DNA of 64,000 nt from Rhyacophila brunnea (lineage: Eukaryota > Arthropoda > Insecta > Trichoptera > Rhyacophilidae): contig JAGYXB010000290.1 of NCBI GenBank assembly GCA_022495005.1, positions 1 to 64,000 of the forward strand, given 5' to 3'. A program made the position numbers and the translations under genes. Under the pieces are notes generated by a model. It worked only from the letters and a program-made list of their open reading frames with translations, was not told where the DNA came from and made no database searches. Below, piece after piece: positions 32,220-43,239 of the stretch. Within the stretch, counting starts at the first letter, position 1. Each line of letters begins with the position of its first letter.

Positions 32220-33035
32220 CAAAAATACTCTCTAATCTGATTTCTCAAACGCACCTAAAGAAGCATAACTTCGAAAAAACATATTATATGCATCTAATTA
32301 TTTACATTTTGAATTTACTTGACATCAATGAAGCTAATATTATTAACAAAAATTAATAATAATAAATGACACTGGGTCTCTAAAGGTCTATAAGCATCGA
32401 TTTACCTAACGAGAAATTTTGAACAGCACTGATTTACATTATATAAATCCCCACTACCTTACAAAAGTAAAGTTATAAAAAAAAAAAAACAATATGTTCT
32501 GAGCATCGAACCCGAGTCTTTAATTTACAAAAGAGCGCCCCCCTCTGTCCCCCACTAAACGCCAATTAATTGCATTATCCTTCTCCAAATATCATTTTAC
32601 CTCTACGTATAAAACTGATTTTAAACGCTGGTTAGGTGTTAGTATTATTTTGCCGGTGATATCAGTAGTTCAAAGTGCGTTTCAAATAGACTTTCGAGAA
32701 TAAGTTAGTCATACAAATTATCTCATTATAAATTACATTATAGTGTCGGGTCACAGTTAACACTTTAATTAATTAGTACAGATTTTAAATAAATCGTGCT
32801 TTTAGCTATATATTATATAATAATATTTACTAAAACGTGACTTAGTATTAATTAGTATTTATAATAGTGGCAACATTTTAATTGACATTAATTAATTTAT
32901 TCATGTATTCTAGCATAGTTCAATATATAATTATTTTCTGTATAAAAAGTGTTGAAGAAAACTTTCATCTGAATTAAGTACAATTTTTTAAATACAACAA
33001 TCTTTCAAACATGTATAATAACTTACTCAGTTTTT
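32220..33035. other. AT-rich DNA, nothing firm
   Basis: A possible decayed tRNA-like B-box on the minus strand lies near 32500 (GCATCGAACCCGAG). Otherwise nothing is recognised. Confidence 0.35.
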
Positions 33036-33089
33036 AATAATAATACTATCGACCGAAGGTACTTGATCTAATTTTAATTTAAATTCTGT

Positions 33090-33180
33090 TTTGTACTATG
33101 CCATTTAAGTAGGTTTTTGCGATCCGGGATTCGCCTTTCGGCATCTTCGGGTGCTGTGTATATTCACCAAAAGGCAAACA
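33090..33180 (-). repeat. Repeat H, inverted copy 3
   Basis: The minus strand repeats the H unit (TTTGCCTTTTGGTGAATATA, GAAGATGCCGAAAGGCGAAT). It stands head-to-head with the copy at 33215. The core U of CUGA is C here, so this copy should be inactive as a ribozyme. Confidence 0.65.
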
Positions 33181-33214
33181 CAAACTGACACGAGTGTGTT
33201 TGCCTTATAATGTC

Positions 33215-33330
33215 TGTATGTGTTTGCCTTTTGGTGAGTATACACAGCGCCTGAAGATGCCGAAAGGCGAAACCCCGGTCGCAAAAAACGATTCAAATGG
33301 TAATAGTATAAAACTTAAATCCATTAGAAT
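33215..33330 (+). repeat. Repeat H with hammerhead-like core, copy 2
   Basis: Same unit as 25470-25585, with several substitutions spread along it. The ribozyme-like core is at 33249-33282. Confidence 0.75.
33249..33282 (+). ncRNA. Hammerhead-ribozyme-like motif, copy 2
   Basis: CUGAAGA at 33251, stem GCC-GAAA-GGC closed by a GNRA tetraloop, GAA, then ACC-CC-GGU and the cleavage-type C at 33280. G and C after it can pair with G and C before CUGAAGA (two stem I pairs). Relative to copy 1 the stem II loop and stem III loop differ, but the pairings and all core bases are kept. The extra U between the core A and stem II remains. Confidence 0.5.
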
Positions 33331-33450
33331 TTACTTAGTTTGTACGAAAATTTGTGAAAAACAATGTATCATTTTATGGCTTAACTTTCATGTGTTTAGG
33401 GTTCATCTCTATAGGTATAGAAGAAGGTTTTTTTTCAACATATTTTTAAG

Positions 33451-33520
33451 CCACCACGATAAGCTAGCGGCAGAATTTCTGCTGTAAGTCGTAGGTTCAA
33501 ATCCCGTGACTGTAAAAAAC
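33451..33520 (+). mobile_element. tRNA-like SINE head fragment
   Basis: A B-box-like AGGTTCAAATCCCGTGACTG lies downstream of a possible A-box (AAGCTAGCGGCAGAATT). It then runs into AT-rich sequence. Confidence 0.45.
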
Positions 33521-33639
33521 ATAATAATATTATTTCCCAATGTGTGTTTGGTATAACTACATGGTTTCAAAATTTTCTCGTTAATAAGGTCACTTTATTC
33601 AGTTTACTATTAAAAGTAAAACAATCGTGTTGTAGTAGC

Positions 33640-33775
33640 AGTGAAACAATCACAAACACACCAAGGCTTTGGGAAAATCACGTAAATTTATTGTAACCTC
33701 TTATTACTTGAACCCGAAGCCCTGAGTTAAAAAAAATCAATGCCTTACGCATTGGACCACAAAAGCTACGTTATG
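33640..33775 (-). mobile_element. tRNA-derived SINE, family S2 (diverged copy)
   Basis: The minus strand carries a tRNA-like head (TGCGTAAGGCATTGATT and CTTCGGGTTCAAGTAATA) and the S2 body (CAAAGCCTTGGTGTGTTTGT). Confidence 0.55.
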
Positions 33776-33779
33776 AGCG

Positions 33780-35085
33780 ACGTGAGATCTTTAATAGATT
33801 GTAGAGTCAAAAGGAAAAATTCGTCTGTACAGATTTGATGATGTTTTTTGTTTAATAGTCATACTTGCATATTTTTTTGAAATAGTCGAAAATATATTAT
33901 TATTTGTATCTAAACTTACTTACTTTATTATTTATAATTCATGAATTAGCATAAAATCAATTATTAAATCCATGATACTTTAATTGTTTATTATGAAACA
34001 ATACTACAATGCATAATATAATAATTAATGTACCAAACTAGTTATTAAAGCTATCTTATAAATTTAATTCCTAAAGCAAACAACAATTATTTATTAGCCA
34101 TCGACTACTAAATCTGTAAACCGGCTAACTCCATTTGGCCAAATTGTTCAGGAAGGGAAAAAAACATATTTAATTTAACTATCTACTAACTAGATTTTTT
34201 TTAGAAATATGCTGCATTATAAATTATTAATACACTATTTTAGCTTAACTTTTTATATAAATAAAATTTATATAAAAAGCGGAGTTGTTTCATTTACGAT
34301 ATTGGAAATTTGGTACCTGCATTCGGGTATTTTGTGTGAAGAACGATAACGCATTAATTTATAGGTTTATGAGTTTGAAATTTTATGTGAACCTAGAAAA
34401 CATGCTTTATAACAAAACGTCACCAAAATCTCATTTTTGGTCAAAAGTGCAGTTAGCTGGTTGGCAGATTAGACAGTCGATATATAAAGTAAACATTATT
34501 ATTGGCAGTATATTATAATAGGTTATGAAGATTTATCATGTTTTTTTCCCTAAAAACCCTATAAGTAATATTAAACGTTTTTTAATGAATTATAAGTTAT
34601 CTCAAACTGAGGATAAATGAAGTTACCCATTTCTAGATGTGGTAATACGTAGTAGATACCTAATACTGCCATTTCATTGTTTATCCCATTAAAGTTATAA
34701 TAAATGCTGTACATACCTACTATAAATTATTAATATTAATACTATCGACTGAACGTACTTGATGGAGTTTGAATTTAAATCCTTAGAATTTATTATACTA
34801 TTATTCTAATTAATCGAATTCTTTTCAGTATTTTTGATATTAAAAATATAAATTCAGATATAAGTGAGAGAAGTGTTTTATAGACTGTTTAAAAAATACT
34901 TGACGTTACATAAGTGATTACACAATAATAATTATTTTGACTTACTTAAAGTGCAAAGTGCTTGGACTACTTACTCCTACTGAAAACATCAACAATGAGA
35001 ATGAAAACCGGTAAGTTGTATAACATAAATGATATATATTGTTAGTAAAATAATTTGTCGGTTGTATAATAATCTATTACTGAGT
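33780..35085. other. AT-rich DNA, nothing recognised
   Basis: A segment at 34735-34795 weakly resembles 33040-33090 (AATACTATCGACYGAA.GTACTTGAT), so part may belong to repeat H. No gene is supported. Confidence 0.4.
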
Positions 35086-35094
35086 ATATACTAT

Positions 35095-35773
35095 AATTGA
35101 GCGTAGTTATATGGAATATGAAATTTTGGTGTTTTAGCAGTCCATGCTGTTTTGTGCAAAATATAATGTTCATTCTTGAATGCAGCCAACTTTTATTTTT
35201 GTAAGAAAAATCGTTATTTTTGCATCTATTTTCTTTAAAAAACCTTCTAAGTGATTCAAGTATTATGGGAATTTCAAAGTTCTGAAAATAATTCGAAAAA
35301 CTTGTAAATTATACATTAATATTTAGCTGCCTGGCACTAATTTTAATATGAAAAATCTATATATTATATATGTATTATATTATATAATAAAATGGAAAAC
35401 ATATTACGTAATTGATAAAATATGTTTAATAATTGAATGTAAAAAAACACACCTTACAGTCAGGATTTTAATAATTAGGTAAGTACCAAGTACATAATAT
35501 TATCATGTGGCTGCTTTTTGCAGAAAGAATATGGCATATTTTTAGATTATGACATTTTTGTATGACAGCAGCTTAGTTGCTTTATGCAAATCGAAAATGT
35601 CATATTCTGCGATTTGCAAAATCTTTAAAACGCATTTATATGAGATTTTTGTATGACAGCAGCTTGGCTGATTTATGCAGAACGTAAAACAAACGTGTGA
35701 GATTATGGAAATCACAATAACTTATTATTTCAAAATTGGGGCCTGGCTGCTTTGTGTATAACTACGCTCAATT
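35095..35773. mobile_element. TIR element with internal repeats
   Basis: AATTGAGCGTAGTTATA at 35095-35111 is perfectly inverted at 35757-35773. The 0.68-kb interior is non-coding and contains repeated units such as TTTTTGTATGACAGCAGCTT (35558 and 35647), each followed by a GCT.ATTTATGCA-like segment. The class is unknown. Confidence 0.7.
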
Positions 35774-36224
35774 GTTAATAATCTAAATTGATGATGGTTA
35801 CAATTAAATCACTGTGGGCTTCGATGTGAGTTACCACTGAAGGAGTCGTCGATGTGTCGTAGGTAGGACTCCAATCCCGGGATCCCGGACAATTTTCGAT
35901 ACCTATGAATCCCGGTATTAGTAAACATAATCCCGTAACCTTCGGGATAGATTTTTTATCAATCACAATCAATTAGTATGTGCAAAAAATTATGTTTGTG
36001 AAGTATATGTACCTGCACATGTCACAGGGGAAATCGCCGGATGCTCACGGATAACAAATAACCATTTTTATAATCAATAATTCATCATTGAGATTCCAAA
36101 TTTTATCCGAGAATCGACTATAAAAATATTTTTTCTAAAAATGTCCATACGTAAGCACCTTGCTATAACGAATGATTATAAATTATTTGGGTAATTAATT
36201 GCAATACTAAAAAATACTTATTAT

Positions 36225-36815
36225 TACAACGTTTTTATTAGCTCGTATTCTTATTTGTCCGGTGGTTGTTTGTCCAGTACAAATCTTGCAATAGATTTTT
36301 AACTAACTTTCCGACTAGCTAGACATTTGAAACTTTTAGAATATACCAGAACACGATGCCAATGCATTTTTTAATACTGTTAGCCATATTTAAGTAGAAT
36401 TTAATTCATTTTTAGTTAATTCTGCTGTGTATGAAAAGTTATTTCAATACCATTATTGGTTTCTAGGGGGTTCTAACAATCCAATGTATTTTTTAATACT
36501 TTTAGCCATCTTTAAGCAGAATTGAATTTATTTTCAGTTAATTCTGTTTTGTATGGAAAGTTATTTCAGAAAAATTCGTAAAAAGTAAAAGACTATTATT
36601 GGTTGCTAAGGGGGTGGTCCTATCAACTAAATTATTAATATATACGTGCGTTACTATGGAAATCAAAATGAAATGTAAAAGTGACATTTCAGTATTCTAT
36701 ATTTGTTTGTTTTTTATTTACTTCATATCAAGTACACGTTTGAGCATATTGAGCATAATGATTCAACAGAAAATTTAAAAACGTTGTAGGTATATAAAAA
36801 GTTCTTTTTATCTTG
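36225..36815 (+). mobile_element. Interspersed repeat X, copy 3 (longest)
   Basis: It begins TTACAACGTTTTTATTAGCT and ends AAAAACGTTGTAGGTATATA. An internal segment with TTAATACT.TTAGCCAT.TTAAG is duplicated within this copy (36372 and 36493), explaining its greater length compared with the copy at 22620. Confidence 0.75.
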
Positions 36816-36839
36816 TAATTATTTCTATAAATTATTTCA

Positions 36840-36925
36840 AAGCACGACGCCCAGTGAGTTTCGAACCTGCGTCCACTTGATTCGCGCCAATGTGTTATTC
36901 TAACTAATCTTTGTGCGTCTTATCT
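36840..36925 (-). mobile_element. tRNA-like SINE head, left of inverted pair
   Basis: The minus strand contains ACGCAGGTTCGAAACTCACT, a B-box in the same context as the plus-strand copy at 37004 (ACGCAGGTTCGCGTCCCACT), so the two form an inverted pair 80 bp apart. Confidence 0.6.
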
Positions 36926-37003
36926 AATTACGCCGAAATTAACTAGTAATGTTTACTTTTATGTAGCGCTAAAAATGCATAAATACTAATTAATTTCGTC
37001 GTC

Positions 37004-37140
37004 ACGTGGCTTAGTTGGTAGAAAACCTTGGCGTGAATCCAGTGAACGCAGGTTCGCGTCCCACTGGGTGTCGTATTTTTTTCCAAAAAGTCGGTATTTA
37101 TATATTTCTCTGAGGTATTTTCAAATTCTGTGCATGTTCA
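37004..37140 (+). mobile_element. tRNA-derived SINE, right of inverted pair
   Basis: The A-box TGGCTTAGTTGGTAGA and B-box GGTTCGCGTCC are at tRNA-like spacing. A T-run and a body with GTCGGTATTTATATATTTCT follow. Confidence 0.65.
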
Positions 37141-37196
37141 ATAAAGAATATTATTCTTAAATCTTTTATTTTATTCGTAGACATTATTTCTTTCTT

Positions 37197-37418
37197 TCGA
37201 CCATGTCCGATCCTCATAGGATCATATGGGCCTCCACAGAGTAGAGATTTGTATTAACAGATTTTGTTTTTTACGAGAATTGGATGTCAGCCACTTGCTC
37301 AACCTATTAGGTGCATACCCTGACTCACACACAAATTGAAAAACAATATGTGTACTTGCCAGACCCAGGATTCGAACCTGGGACCCACCAACGTTTAAGC
37401 CGCGCGACCACCGTGGGT
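37197..37418 (-). mobile_element. tRNA-derived SINE, family S1 (copy B)
   Basis: It has the same body, head and tail as the copy at 1132-1360. The region between the A-box and B-box has a small deletion relative to that copy. Confidence 0.85.
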
Positions 37419-37419
37419 G

Positions 37420-38015
37420 TTTCATCATTTCATTCCAAATTATATAGTTTTAGTAAATCGTATTAACATTGAGACTTCTAATACTATACCATGACAATAT
37501 ATTATTTCTTTTAGAATTGAATGTATCTAATCACTTTATACTGAAAGCTTTTTCACTTTCATTCTCAAGAGCTTTAACATAATTGAAGTCCTGATTTCTT
37601 TTATTCAAAATTAATGAAAAAGATTGTCACGATATTATTATGAACAAGTAAAGGATTTATTTCTGCTACTCGTATTACATATGTTAGTATTATAAATATA
37701 CGATACTCATCATTACTAAGAAGTAACGTCAGTATCACTTTGCTGTCATACTTATAAATAGGTATTAATTGTAATTTTAAATCGTGATATTACTACCACA
37801 CATAATAATATAATATAATATTAACTCTACACAAATTCAAAAACCACTTTTTTATTAATTACCAGTCGAATTTAAACTTTTTTTTAATAATAATCATCAA
37901 TGATATTTATCGACAGATACGTCTTTATTTTTTATTATTGATGAATGATTAAGAATATAATACATCGGATTAACAATAATATTGTAACTGACATATTATT
38001 TAATGTTAAAGTTTT
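37420..38015. other. AT-rich DNA, nothing recognised
   Basis: No coding or repeat signal noted. Confidence 0.4.
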
Positions 38016-38019
38016 CAAT

Positions 38020-38091
38020 CGAATAGGACGGGACCGAGAAGTTCTGCGTAGTATCAAAACCAGAAAACTACAGTACCTTGGCCATATTATT
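38020..38091 (+). pseudogene. RTE-like retrotransposon tail, 24-codon fragment
   Basis: The frame reads RDREVLRSIKTRKLQYLGHI, the conserved segment also found at 54825-55500 on the minus strand. The match ends abruptly at both sides. Confidence 0.75.
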
Positions 38092-38169
38092 AAACGACTG
38101 TATTGGTTAGTTTTTTAAAATCAATTAAACCTTGTCTAAAGCAAACCATACTAAAGATAAGATAATGTT

Positions 38170-38290
38170 GCCAATGTAGATGGTCTATTAGTTCAATGAA
38201 AAAAAAAAGTATGACTGACAAAGTTTAGTGTACACTATTTATGTCAAATCTCCACAGCATACCTCAACCTCTCGCCTGTGGTATCGCTAA
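38170..38290 (+). repeat. Interspersed repeat Y, copy 2
   Basis: TTAGTTCAATGAAAA, GTTTAGTGTACACTATTTAT and CATACCTCAACCTC match 20455-20570. Confidence 0.55.
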
Positions 38291-38739
38291 CTTAAAAAGG
38301 TTGAATAACACTGCTTTAACACATATTAAAATGATACTTTTACAATAATACTATGTTGGATTTACACTTCATTGAATACATTGTTATTTACTGTTTAGTT
38401 TTGTCACAATCATATTATCCAATTCACCATTTATAATTGAATACAATCACAATCTCACCTGATATTGACCTAATTATATACTTAAAATGTTATTAGAGTG
38501 TGACTTTTTTTACTCGTTATACAATAATTATTACATGGTATGTGAAATCAGTATCAAATCATATTTATATTAAATGTTCTACTACAAATTAATGACAACA
38601 CAAAAAATACTATTTAGTGTTTATTCGCTATTATCTCTTGGTGGAAAATAGTGATAAATACAAAAAATAAAGAATTGTCCATATAATTATGACGTCGTGG
38701 AAGGGATATTATATAATATTATTATGACACCGCGTGGAC

Positions 38740-38978
38740 ACCCACGGTGGCCACGCGGCTTAAGCGTTGGATTATCACCCGTGGGTCTCAGGTTCGAATC
38801 CTGGGCCTGGCAAGTACACATATTGTTTTTTTAATTTGTGTGTGAGTCAGGGTATGGACCTAATAGGTTGAGCAAATGGCTGACATCTATTTCTCGTAAA
38901 AAACAAAATCTGTTAATACAAACCTCTACTCTGTGGAGGCCCATGTGATCCTATTAGGATCGGATATGGTCGAAAAAA
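38740..38978 (+). mobile_element. tRNA-derived SINE, family S1 (copy C)
   Basis: A plus-strand full-length copy: ACCCACGGTGGCCACGCGG head, perfect T-arm CAGG TTCGAAT CCTG, conserved body, tail GATCCTATTAGGATCGGATA. It is one of the best-preserved copies. Confidence 0.88.
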
Positions 38979-38979
38979 G

Positions 38980-39480
38980 ATGATTTCTAATAAAGGGAAT
39001 ACATATGAGTTTTATTGACAATCTGACATCAGAAAACCAACAAAATATTAACGAATTTCAATCTGAGTATAAAATAATTTGATAATTTTCAACGAATTTA
39101 CCTTTAACATGGAGGAGTTATAAAATTGTTTACATAATTTTGACAAGACGGTAAAAGATTTTCTGATGAAATGAGAATGTGATGGGAAAGAGGATTTTAA
39201 AATACAGAAAATCGTTTGAGGTTATCTATGGATGACCAATAACAATACAATTATAATTATTATTATAATATTAAAATGTGATTTAAATATTATTTTTGTT
39301 AATACCAAGAAATATATTATTCTAAAAAAATTATATGAAAATATCCGCAAAAAATTTATAACGTTTTTATTAATAGTCAAAATAACAACTATTATAACCA
39401 TTTCGTGATGAGGTTTCGCCGTTCGCGAGGAGATTTTTGTTTTTTTTTTAAGAAATAGGTGTTAGAAATATGTCACTTTC
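38980..39480. other. AT-rich DNA, nothing recognised
   Basis: No coding or repeat signal noted. Confidence 0.4.
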
Positions 39481-39486
39481 TTTTAA

Positions 39487-40024
39487 CCCTTTACTGCATA
39501 GTGTCGCAAATTTGCGACATTTGAAACTATTTCGATATAGCCAATGCCATCTGTGTAAATTATCAAATAATATCTTTTTTCGATGCCTAGAAAACTGTTT
39601 TACCATAAACATCCTACTTTACCGATTTTGTTTTGACATTTCACGAAATAAAGCATTTCTGCATTATAGTCTCTGCATTTCTGCTTTGACAGTTGACGAA
39701 TTCGTATGTACGCAAAAATCCGCATTTGTAAATAAATAAAAAAAAATATACAGAAGATTAAAATTGGTTGAATAAAAATATCTACACATCAAATAAGGTG
39801 TGTACATTAGTTTTTTATAATTGTTTTCATTTGGTTTTGTATTTTGACATACTGAAATGTAAGATTTCCAAATGTCGTAAATCTGCGACACCACGCAATA
39901 GCATACAAAATTTAATGAAAATTTCGAAAAATATTTTTTTTATTATTTTTCCTTCATTCACAAAGCATTTTGATACCAAGAAAAAATAAAAATTTTCAAA
40001 AAAAAAAAATCATGCAGTAAAGGG
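39487..40024. mobile_element. piggyBac-type MITE flanked by TTAA
   Basis: TTAA at 39483-39486 and 40025-40028 flank terminal repeats CCCTTTACTGCAT and ATGCAGTAAAGGG. Subterminal inverted repeats follow inside (GTGTCGCAAATTTGCGAC at 39501 and GTCGTAAATCTGCGACAC at 39881). TTAA targets and CCY ends are the piggyBac signature. The 538-bp interior has no transposase. Confidence 0.88.
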
Positions 40025-40843
40025 TTAAGCAATACGATCCATTCTATGGTTCTAAAGATGTGTTGAAAAGATAATATGTAAATTTTCAAGACCCATATTT
40101 TGAAACTGATACCCATGACTTTATAAGTCGATATGTTATCATTGAGGGCGGTAATACATAACATAGCCTTTGTTATTTATAATACAAGACAGCAGCCACT
40201 TATACGATAAATATTTTGTTAATATAATATTTTATTATAAATCGTAAATTAATAATGTAGCGAAAAATGAAAATATTTCAAAACACGTTTCTAAAAATTC
40301 TCTCTCTCTTATTATAATATTAAAATACTATTCGGAAAACTTTCCATTAAAACATTAATTCTAACAATAAAACGGGAAAACGGGATGAGAAAAATGATTT
40401 TTCATTTACTAACGCGAAGAGTGAAACACAAAAAAACTATCGAGAGAAAAGAAAATAATCGAGTGAGCGCTTTCATTTATAACTTTTAAAAAGCTCCGCG
40501 TATAAAAGCTCTTCAGGAAAAGAGATATTGGATTATGTCTGCTTAGGTAATTACTGTTGAAAGAAAGGCTTTACTTTGCGACTTCGAACAGGTTGGGAAA
40601 GGTTAAATAGGTGTTCCAGTATATGGGATTGGGAGTGTCTCGTGTAAATAAGGTACAATGACTTCTCAGAAAAGTGAGTTAGAAATTCAATTATAGAGAA
40701 GTTTTATATTGTAAGATTTTAAAACAATAGTTTTTTTTGACATTTTGAGGCTAATAAGATTAATTTTCAAATGATAAATTTAAATATAAAAATGAATACT
40801 AGTGTGGACATAAATTACTAAGTATATAATGAAAACACATTAA

Positions 40844-41204
40844 GAGTAGGGCCACACCGGGCGACTCTGGTCTCGAGACCAGTCGCCGAGACCAGACCGA
40901 TGTATGCAGTTATATGGACCATGCCACACTTGGTCGCCCAGTAGTCGCGCAAGCAATAAAGTCGGGCGATCAGTAAAATCTCGTTCGTGCGCTCGGTCTG
41001 GTCTCCCGGTCTCTCTGGTCTCTCTGGTCGGGCGATCGGTAGCGATGTATGAAAACATGTATTGAGAGCTGCCACGCCGCATTTTTTGCATACTTGCGTT
41101 ACTTACATTCATTATTATTATTATTATTGGCTGCCTTTCTGGTCGCCGGCAAGTCGCCCGAGTAAATCGTCCGAAGAGACCAGTCGCCCGGTGTGGCCTG
41201 GCTC
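40844..41204. mobile_element. Harbinger-like MITE, 3-bp TAA TSD
   Basis: GAGTAGGGCCACACCGGGCG at the left is inverted at the right as CGCCCGGTGTGGCCTGGCTC, flanked by TAA (40841-40843 and 41205-41207). A 3-bp TWA duplication fits PIF/Harbinger. The interior is GC-rich with repeated CTGGTC/GACCAG motifs. Overlapping minus-strand frames across it are incidental. A TTATTATTATTATT run lies at 41113-41128. Confidence 0.72.
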
Positions 41205-41209
41205 TAACG

Positions 41210-41785
41210 GACTTTTTTTAAATTAAATTATATTCGAATAAATATTTCTTTCAAATATTATTTAACTTTGATATTAATTAACGTAACTTTTTGAACGGTA
41301 TATTTGTATTTGTTGAAACCTCAGCACGTCAAACGAAAAGCTTTTTTTATGAGGAACTATAACATAATATTATTATTTTGAATATATTCAAATATTAATA
41401 AATAATCATTACTGAAAAATAGTGTTTTTTTTACGTTTTAATTCAGTATTGTGACCGAGATGCATGGAATGTCACGAATTATAACTATGCGCTATTCTAC
41501 CGTTAATTATGTACTTATGATAAATATCGGATTTAATTCGCAAAGACGAAAGACTAACAGTTTGAAATACGTCTTAAAAAAAATATTTTCACTGTGACAT
41601 CTAAAATATAAACAGACGCCTTTTTGAGTAAAGACAATTTTTATCGCCATGTTAATAAAACAATATATTATATGGATCCAGTTCACTTCTGTTGTAATGT
41701 TAGGTATATTGTATCCGCAATGTGAGCCACATGGAAAATAACGATGAAATTATTTTATTAATTGAGTTAGCATTTATTTGGTAGA
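41210..41785. other. AT-rich DNA, nothing recognised
   Basis: No coding or repeat signal noted. Confidence 0.4.
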
Positions 41786-41789
41786 ATTC

Positions 41790-41942
41790 CATTTTACAAG
41801 AAATGAAAATATAAATAATATTAAATTCTACAGGTTTTTTAAAAAAGGTTTTGTCGATAGCTATTTCGGTTGTAACACACATTATCAAGACCTTAAAAAA
41901 CCTGTAGAATTTAATATTATTTATATTTTCATTTCTTGTAAA
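41790..41942. repeat. Short foldback, 52-bp arms
   Basis: ATTTTACAAGAAATGAAAAT...CTACAGGTTTTTTAA at 41790-41842 is inverted almost perfectly at 41890-41942, with a loop of about 47 nt. It could be a tiny foldback MITE or a hairpin RNA source. Confidence 0.85.
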
Positions 41943-42072
41943 ATTATTTTATGTTTACATATTATTTTTGGACACTTTCATCACTATATAAAAATAATTA
42001 TAAGTTTGCGATGCAATAGCGTTCGCTAAAAAACTCAAATAGAAATAGGCTGGATACATAGCTCAAAGAAAG

Positions 42073-42267
42073 GACAATCACGTGACAAATCTAGTCATTC
42101 AATGGTCCCCAAGAGAGACAAAACATATTATGTAAGGTAAAATTAGAAACCGCTGGTTCGATGAAATGTTTAAATTCTGCGGAAGTACGTGGCATCGCAA
42201 CGCACAGGACCGAGAGAAGGTAAATCAGCTTGAAGAGCCCATCATCCAGCAATGGATAGATTCTTAA
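42073..42267 (+). pseudogene. RTE-like retrotransposon C-terminus
   Basis: The 64-codon frame with one internal stop reads NLVIQWSPRE and FKFCGSTWHRNAQDREKVNQ to a final WIDS stop. This is the terminal segment found on the minus strand at 43240 and 53850. It is truncated to about 200 bp. Confidence 0.8.
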
Positions 42268-42269
42268 TT

Positions 42270-43235
42270 AAGAATGTTATATAAGAAACCTATTAGAATT
42301 TATAGGAGGTTTTTATTTATTTATAACATAGAAACACTTTGGGCCCACGTTGGTCGCCAGTTATAGTATTTATAAAATATAAACACGGTTTTAATATTTA
42401 TTAAGAGTTCACAGAGATTTAATCAATAATAACAGAGAATACTTCAAAAATAGATTAACAAGATAAGATGACTCGCTCGACCAAATAACCAGATGAACTT
42501 GCCAAAGAATTAGTTCAGTTCAGACAGGTATCACATTTGCCAACTAGAAACAACGCTTATCACTAGCAACGAATCTGGATAGTGTAAGGTATTTAGTCTT
42601 AAAATAAAGGACATGTCTCATCAAAGGGGTCAGAGCTTATTAGACTAAGCTGACTGGCTGCAAGACTATGAGAGATAAAAATTACGGAGTCCACATAGAG
42701 TTAAATCCGTCTTTTCGAAGTTACGCCGTTATATCATATTTTAATTTAACATTACTCGACATTCCATGCATCTCAAGGTACGAAATTTCACCAAGAATTT
42801 ACAAGAAATAAGAATATTTATACCAATATTGTAATAAAACTCTCATTTTTATATAATAAATACCCGTGTATCACTCACTTTGCAGGAATCGTTCGATACT
42901 TTTCAATTAACAATCATTCACTCCGTCGAAAACATGTCACACACAATAATTATTCCCACACCGACTATAATCGCATGCCACTTTTGTTCGCGTTTCCTTG
43001 TTCAATTCAATACAAAGCTCGCAAAAAGTGCACGGAGAAATGCATCGTGCAGAGATTCATAAAATGAATGCATTATTATTTCTACAATACAAGCATACTG
43101 AATAACACTTTCTCCCAGAACTTTTCATACGAAGACATGTTTTTTTTTTGCTAATTCTTGTTTTAGTTTCACTTGTTAATTCATAATAGAATTTTATTGT
43201 GGTAGCTTGGGATAATTTTACAAAATATTCTAGTT
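42270..43235. other. Unassigned intergenic DNA
   Basis: No gene or repeat structure noted. Confidence 0.4.
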
Positions 43236-43239
43236 TAAT

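Noticed and set aside
35866..35950. TCCCGGGATCCCGG-type repeats as another hAT end
   Set aside because: No matching inverted end or duplication found nearby.
40818..41112. Two overlapping minus-strand frames of 85-90 codons
   Set aside because: They span the GC-rich Harbinger-like MITE, where stops are scarce for compositional reasons.
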